From assembly GCA_963730535.1 (NCBI GenBank), contig CAVSRU010000003.1, forward strand, positions 124,001 through 188,000: a DNA stretch of 64,000 bases, written 5' to 3'. The notes under the pieces are model-generated. The model was not told the DNA's origin. It made no database searches and saw only the letters and a program-made list of their open reading frames with translations. The stretch comes from DASSUW01 sp963730535 (GTDB taxonomy: Bacteria > Actinomycetota > Thermoleophilia > Solirubrobacterales > Solirubrobacteraceae). Below are positions 60,009-64,000 of the stretch, in pieces. Position numbers and translations under genes: made by a program. How positions within the stretch are numbered: the first letter of the stretch is position 1; the number at the start of each line of letters is the position of its first letter.

Positions 60009-61288
60009 TGACCGCCACCCTCGCACCGGCCCCGTCGCTTCGGCGGCGGGGCGTGCGGGGGCGGGTCGCCGCGCTGGAGCGCCCGCTCCTGGCCGGCGGG
60101 CTCGCCCTTGTCACCCTCCACCTGCTCGACCTCTCGCTGTCCGGCGCCGACACCACGGTGCTCAGCGTGCTGGTGATCGTCGCGCTGGCAGCCGCGTGGT
60201 ACGGGGCACGCGGCCACGTCACCCGCGCGACGCGGCTCGCGCTCGGCGTGAGCGTCGGCCTGCTGATGCTCGGCTTCGGGGTCGCCTCCCACGGCCTGCA
60301 CGCCATCGCCGACCCCGACTGGCGTGACGTCACCGGCGTGGGGATGATCGTCGGCGGCGTGCTCCTGATCGCCGCCGGAGTGGCCGCGCTCGCCGCTCCC
60401 CGCCGCCCGCCTCGGCGCACGGCGCTCGGCTGGCGCGCCGCGCACGCCGCCGGCTGGCTCGCCGGCGCCTTCGTGTTCGCCCAGCTGGCCTTGATGCCGC
60501 TCGGCATGGGGATCATGACCAGCCACGCACCGCGCTGGCCGATCCCCGAATCCAAGCTGTCGATCCCGCACGATGAGGTGCGGATCGCGATGGAGGACGG
60601 CCGCGAGCTGTCCGCCTGGTACGTCGCGTCGAAGAACGGCGCCAACGTGCTCCTGAGCCACGGCTCGGGCGGCAGTCGGGGCCGCGTCGTCCGCCACATC
60701 GAGATGCTGGCCCGCAACGGCTACGGCGTGCTGGCGCTCGACGACCCCGGCAACGGCGAGAGCGAGGGCCACTCGAACGGGCTCGGCAACAACGTCCAGC
60801 CCGCGATCGACACCGCGCTCGACTACCTCGTCGAGCGGCCCGGCGTCGACCCGGCGCGGATCGCCGGCGTCGGCACGTCGCTCGGCGGCGAGGTGCTGCT
60901 CGAGGCGGCGGCGCGCGACCCGCGGCTGCGGGCGGTCGTGTCCGACGGTGCGATGCGGCCCCAGGACGGCATCGACCACCTGGACCCCCGACCGCAGGAC
61001 CGCGTGGGCGGGTGGCTGGCGAAGCAGGCGATGCGCGGCATCTCCGGCATGCGGCTGGCGCCGTCGCTGACGCCGCTCATGGACGACATCGCGCCGCGGC
61101 CGGCGCTGCTGATCGCCGGCGGGCGGGCGGAGGGCGAGATCCCCACCAACCGCGAGTACCGCGCGGCGGGCGGGCCGAGCGTCGACCTGTGGGAGATCCC
61201 GGATGCCGGCCACACCGGCGGGCTCAAGACGCACCCGAAGGAGTACGAGGCGCGCGTGATCTCCTTCCTCGACCGCGCGCTGGGCTGA
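60008..61288 (+). CDS. Membrane-anchored alpha/beta hydrolase (paralog C)
   Basis: 426 residues from ATG 60008 (TGATG overlap with the permease gene). Very similar to the gene at 8252: same MTATL start, N-terminal helices, LLSHGSGGSRGRVV, DDPGNGESEGHSNGLGNN, elbow GVGTSLGGEVLLEAA and catalytic His in DAGHTGGLKTHP. It is probably a membrane esterase, expressed with the ABC system and thus part of an envelope response. The duplicate sits next to a similar NarL regulator set. Confidence 0.9.
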   Translation: MTATLAPAPSLRRRGVRGRVAALERPLLAGGLALVTLHLLDLSLSGADTTVLSVLVIVALAAAWYGARGHVTRATRLALGVSVGLLMLGFGVASHGLHAIADPDWRDVTGVGMIVGGVLLIAAGVAALAAPRRPPRRTALGWRAAHAAGWLAGAFVFAQLALMPLGMGIMTSHAPRWPIPESKLSIPHDEVRIAMEDGRELSAWYVASKNGANVLLSHGSGGSRGRVVRHIEMLARNGYGVLALDDPGNGESEGHSNGLGNNVQPAIDTALDYLVERPGVDPARIAGVGTSLGGEVLLEAAARDPRLRAVVSDGAMRPQDGIDHLDPRPQDRVGGWLAKQAMRGISGMRLAPSLTPLMDDIAPRPALLIAGGRAEGEIPTNREYRAAGGPSVDLWEIPDAGHTGGLKTHPKEYEARVISFLDRALG

Positions 61289-61311
61289 GGCTCGGGCGCC
61301 GGGCGCCGCCG

Positions 61312-62799
61312 TCAGGCGCCCGGCGCGGCCTCCGTGCTCACGAAGTCGCTCGGGCGCACGAGGACGGCGGCGAGCGCGGCTCCGGCGAGAGCGACGATCG
61401 CCGCCAGCAGCAGGATCTTGTTCAGCCCGGAGTCGAACGCCTGCTCCGCGATCCGCGCGAGCGCGGGATCGCCGGAGCGGGTGGCGCCGCCGAACGCCAC
61501 GAAGTCGGCGGCGTCGCTCCCGGGCGGCACACCGCGGCCGCCGGCGGCGGTGAACGTCCGTGCGACCTCGTGCTGGAACACGGCCCCCCAGGCGGCGATG
61601 CCGGTCGCGATCCCCACCTGCCGGAACGTCGAGTTGATGCCCGAGGCCATGCCCGCGCGGCGGGGCTCGACGACTCCGATCGCTGCGGTGGCGAGCGCGG
61701 GGTTGGTCATGCCGATGCCGCCGCCGGCCACGAGGAAGCCTGCGAGCAGGGCCGTCCAGTCGTCGCCCGGCTCCAGCCCGCGCATGAGCAGCAGTCCGAC
61801 GCCGACGAGCGTGAGCCCGGCGCCCAGGAACACGCGGACGCCCACGCGCTCGGCGAGCTTGCCGGCGAACGGCGCGACGACGAACGAGACGACCGTGATC
61901 GGCAGGAAGCGCAGTCCCGACTCGAGCGCCGAGTAGCCGAGGATGTTCTGCACGTAGAGCGTGAGGTAGAGGAACATCGCGAACATCGCGGCCGAGAGCA
62001 CGAAAGCGGTGATCGAGGCGCCGCAGAAGGACGGGTTGCGGAACAGCGAGAGGTCGAACATCGGCTGTGCGATCCGACGCTCGACGACGACGAACGCGAC
62101 GAGCAGCGCAGCCGCGGCGACGAGGCACGCGACGATCGGCGCACCCCAGTCCTCGGCGTTGCCGCGGATGAGCCCGAAGACCATGAGGAACAGGGCGGCC
62201 GAGAAGGTGACGGTCCCGGCCCAGTCGACCGCGCCGCCCTGCGGGTTGCGCGACTCGGCCACGCGCGCCTGCGTGAGCGCGACGGCGGCGATGCCGATCG
62301 GCAGGTTGACGAAGAAGATCGCCTCCCAGCCGATGGCCTGCACGAGCACACCGCCGACGAGCGGACCGACCGCCACGGCCGCGCCGATCGTCGCTCCCCA
62401 GATCCCGATCGCGGTACCGCGGTCACGCCCCTCGTAGCCCGACGCCAGCAGGGCGAGCGACGTGGCGAACATCATCGCGCCGCCGACGCCCTGGAGCCCG
62501 CGCGACAGGTTGAGCATCAGCGGCGAGCCGGCGAGCCCGCACAGGGCGGACGCGATCGTGAACACGACGAGGCCGAGGACGAACACCCGGCGGCGCCCGA
62601 AGCCGTCGGCCACCGAGCCCGCCGTGAGCAGGAACGCGGCGAGCGTCAGGGCGTACGCGTCGATCACCCACTGGAGGTCCTCGAACGAGGCGTTCAGGTC
62701 GCGCTCGATGTACGGCAGCGCGACGTTCACGACGGTGATGTCGAGAAGGAGCATGAAGGTCGCCACGCAGACGGCGACGAGGGTCCACCACTTGGCCAT
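61312..62799 (-). CDS. DHA2-family drug efflux MFS transporter (EmrB/QacA type)
   Basis: 495 residues from ATG 62799; the frame is open further upstream, through the divergent gene. 14 predicted helices; motif A-like loop (GSVADGFGRRRVFVLGLVVF), helix 1 (FMLLLDITVVNVALPYIERD) and motif C region (GPLVGGVLVQAIGWEAIFFV) are typical. Proton-driven export of drugs or metabolites. A TACCGT box 6 nt before the ATG and a palindrome over it suggest a regulated leaderless transcript. Confidence 0.94.
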   Translation of the reverse strand: MAKWWTLVAVCVATFMLLLDITVVNVALPYIERDLNASFEDLQWVIDAYALTLAAFLLTAGSVADGFGRRRVFVLGLVVFTIASALCGLAGSPLMLNLSRGLQGVGGAMMFATSLALLASGYEGRDRGTAIGIWGATIGAAVAVGPLVGGVLVQAIGWEAIFFVNLPIGIAAVALTQARVAESRNPQGGAVDWAGTVTFSAALFLMVFGLIRGNAEDWGAPIVACLVAAAALLVAFVVVERRIAQPMFDLSLFRNPSFCGASITAFVLSAAMFAMFLYLTLYVQNILGYSALESGLRFLPITVVSFVVAPFAGKLAERVGVRVFLGAGLTLVGVGLLLMRGLEPGDDWTALLAGFLVAGGGIGMTNPALATAAIGVVEPRRAGMASGINSTFRQVGIATGIAAWGAVFQHEVARTFTAAGGRGVPPGSDAADFVAFGGATRSGDPALARIAEQAFDSGLNKILLLAAIVALAGAALAAVLVRPSDFVSTEAAPGA

Positions 62800-62805
62800 T
62801 GCCCC

Positions 62806-62822
62806 ACGGTACGGCAGTACCG
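62806..62822 (-). promoter_or_regulatory. Leaderless promoter and palindrome between MFS and EcsC-like genes
   Basis: Minus-strand -10 box TACCGT (62811-62806), 6 nt before ATG 62799. The inverted repeat CGGTAC-GGCA-GTACCG (62807-62822) covers it and lies in the 43-bp divergent gap. Plus-strand TAGATT (62829-62834) lies 8 nt before GTG 62843 of the other gene. Confidence 0.5.
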
Positions 62823-62842
62823 GGCTTGTAGATTGGCCAGGC

Positions 62843-63472
62843 GTGAGCGAGCCCCCGCCGGTGCCGAGCGAATTGTGGGCGCGCCTGCGGGCTGACCCGG
62901 TGCGAGCGCCGGAGCACGTGGCGCTCGCCGCCGCCGAGTGGCACGGCCCGGCGGCGGCGTCGTGGGCCGAGGCCAAGCGCAGCCGGCTGGCCGTGTCGGG
63001 CGCGGACCTGGCGCGTATGGCCAAGCGCCGCCACGCATCGCTGGCGCGTCTGGAGGGTGCGGCGACCGGCGTCGGCGGGTTCCTCACCGTCGTGCCCGAC
63101 GTCGTCCTGCTGGCCTGGATCCAGTCCCGGCTCGTGTTCTTCACCGCCGCCGCCTACGGCTTCGACCCGCGCGACCCGATGCGACCCGCCGAGCTGCTCG
63201 TCCTCCGCGACCTCTACCCGGACCCGCAGACCGCCCGGCACGCGCTCGACGGCATTGGCAAGACCGTTGCGGAGGCGTACGTCGGCTCGAAGCTCGAGCG
63301 CAGCCGCGAGCAAGCGGTGCGCTCCCGGCTGCTGCGCTTCGCGGGCAAGCGGGCGGTCACAGGCGCAACCCGGCGCCTCATACCGGGCGTCGCGATCGCC
63401 TTCAACGCGATCGCCAACGAGCGCGACACCCGCGAGCTCGCCGATCGCGCCGCGCGGTTCTACGGCGGGTGA
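62843..63472 (+). CDS. EcsC-like family protein
   Basis: 209 residues from GTG 62843. The central stretch AKRRHASLARLEGAATGVGG, FLTVVPDVVLLAWIQSRLVF, FTAAAYGFDPRDPMRPAELL and the end ATRRLIPGVAIAFNAIANER with ELADRAARFYGG resemble the EcsC family, whose biochemical role is unclear. Two hydrophobic stretches may insert into or touch the membrane. It is divergent from the MFS exporter across a 43-bp control region; element R3 follows its stop. Confidence 0.7.
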   Translation: MSEPPPVPSELWARLRADPVRAPEHVALAAAEWHGPAAASWAEAKRSRLAVSGADLARMAKRRHASLARLEGAATGVGGFLTVVPDVVLLAWIQSRLVFFTAAAYGFDPRDPMRPAELLVLRDLYPDPQTARHALDGIGKTVAEAYVGSKLERSREQAVRSRLLRFAGKRAVTGATRRLIPGVAIAFNAIANERDTRELADRAARFYGG

Positions 63473-63501
63473 CCTTGGCGGGTTCGCGCGCCGGCGAACG
63501 G

Positions 63502-63746
63502 CAACTGCGCTGGGTAGGGAGGTGAGGGAGCCGGCCGTGCCGTCGGTCCCTCCTCGTCGCGGTGGTCAAGCCGGGGTTTCGTGTACTTCGGTGGTTGGAG
63601 ATATCTCCAAATCCACCTTTGTGCTCTAGAAGCGCACAAAGGTGGATTTCGATGATCGCCGCCGCACCGAAATCCACCTTTCCCCGCCTTGAAGGGCGCG
63701 CGCCGCCGCCGCGCTCCCCAGCCTCCCTACCCAGCCGCAGTTGACG
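63502..63746. repeat. Dispersed palindromic element, copy 3 (R3)
   Basis: Inverted terminal boxes at 63502-63522 and 63722-63746, both with the core CTGGGTAGGGAGG. Inside, AAATCCACCTTTGTGC (63609-63624) and its exact inverted copy (63634-63649) make a 16-bp stem with a 9-nt loop. A third, direct copy, AAATCCACCTTT, lies at 63670-63681, so the same-strand spacing is 61 nt, as in R2. GGAGATATCTCC (63597-63608) is another palindrome. It lies between two convergent genes. No protein coding seen. Confidence 0.65.
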
Positions 63747-63753
63747 TTGACTT

Positions 63754-64000
63754 TCAGACCGGCAGTACGACCCCACTCAACGCCGCCGACTCCTCGCCAC
63801 ACAGGAACCGCACAGCCGCGGCGATCCGCTCCGGCGGCACCATCTTGTCGATCGCGTCCGGGCTCGCCGCCCGGTTGGCGGGGGTGTCGATCATCGACGG
63901 CGCGATGACGTTGCAGCGCACGCCGTCCTTCTGATGCTCCTTCGCGACCGCGCGCGCGAACGCGATGACGGCCGCCTTGGAGGCCGCGTAGCCCGACCCG
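63754..64000 (-). CDS. SDR-family oxidoreductase, C-terminal part (cut by window end)
   Basis: The last 81 codons of a short-chain dehydrogenase, running off the window at its 5' side. The catalytic Tyr-x3-Lys is visible (GYAASKAAVIAFARAVAKEH), then GVRCNVIAPSMIDTPANRAA and the C-terminal PPERIAAAVRFLCGEESAAL. Cofactor and substrate parts are outside the window. It is convergent to the EcsC-like gene across element R3. Confidence 0.88.
   Translation of the reverse strand, partial: GSGYAASKAAVIAFARAVAKEHQKDGVRCNVIAPSMIDTPANRAASPDAIDKMVPPERIAAAVRFLCGEESAALSGVVLPV

Noticed and set aside
63597..63690. R3 palindromes as ordinary rho-independent terminators
   Set aside because: No T-run follows the stems, there is a third direct copy, and the element has its own inverted end boxes shared with other loci.

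Overview
The window is GC-rich (roughly 70% by eye) and dense with genes. Its gene content points to a high-GC actinobacterium: NarL-type two-component pairs, a large LuxR/AAA regulator, an ECF42-type sigma factor with its DGPF partner, an NhaA-DsbA fusion, GTG and TTG starts, and many apparently leaderless genes. Order Solirubrobacterales (class Thermoleophilia) is my best guess; this is inference, because no rRNA or other marker gene is present. I saw no rRNA, tRNA, CRISPR array or recognisable transposase.

Layout. 0-1.7 kb: end of a histidine kinase and two response regulators. 1.9-3.8 kb: a decayed membrane protein and an AI-2E-type permease. 3.8-11.4 kb: a phosphoesterase, two NarL regulators and their kinase on the minus strand, divergent from a membrane-anchored alpha/beta hydrolase operon. 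11.5-19.2 kb: Asp/Glu racemase, gene remnants, alcohol dehydrogenase, type II NADH dehydrogenase wedged between two truncated genes, NhaA-DsbA, and a broken zinc-ribbon gene. 19.3-25.1 kb: three small cupins around a MerR regulator, a LuxR/AAA regulator and a DUF4242 protein. 25.3-28.1 kb: flavin disulfide reductase and SDR divergent from a MarR regulator. 28.1-31.6 kb: orphan LivM, DoxX, cold shock protein and small proteins. 31.6-38.1 kb: MMPL exporter with TetR, a sugar-lactone-type oxidase, and a RibD-like/DGPF/ECF42 module. 38.1-41.2 kb: Fic protein, two small basic proteins, a winged-helix protein and a flippase-like membrane protein. 41.3-48.4 kb: Tat-exported amine oxidase, potADBC polyamine importer and a GH13 glucosidase in one operon. 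48.3-55.8 kb: MBL/rhodanese, glycerophosphodiesterase, RNase D, SDR, L,D-transpeptidase and hydrolase. 55.9-61.3 kb: NarL regulator, MacB-like ABC ATPase, FtsX-like permease and a second copy of the anchored hydrolase. 61.3-64 kb: DHA2 exporter, EcsC-like protein and the end of an SDR.

Three cross-cutting patterns stand out. (1) At least eleven genes have a TANNNT box 6-7 nt upstream of ATG/GTG, as expected for leaderless mRNAs. (2) Three intergenic elements (25.1, 50.1 and 63.5 kb) share inverted terminal boxes around the core GGCTGGGTAGGGAGG, but each encloses a different palindromic core; two of these are arrays of alternating inverted motifs with a period of about 61 nt. (3) At least seven genes carry a one-base frameshift, which suggests uncorrected sequencing errors or, less likely, widespread decay.

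The two modules that pair a NarL regulator with an anchored hydrolase (4.9-11.4 kb and 55.9-61.3 kb) share a near-identical inverted repeat, GTACGG-N4-CCGYAC, in their control regions. They are probably duplicated parts of one signalling regulon.
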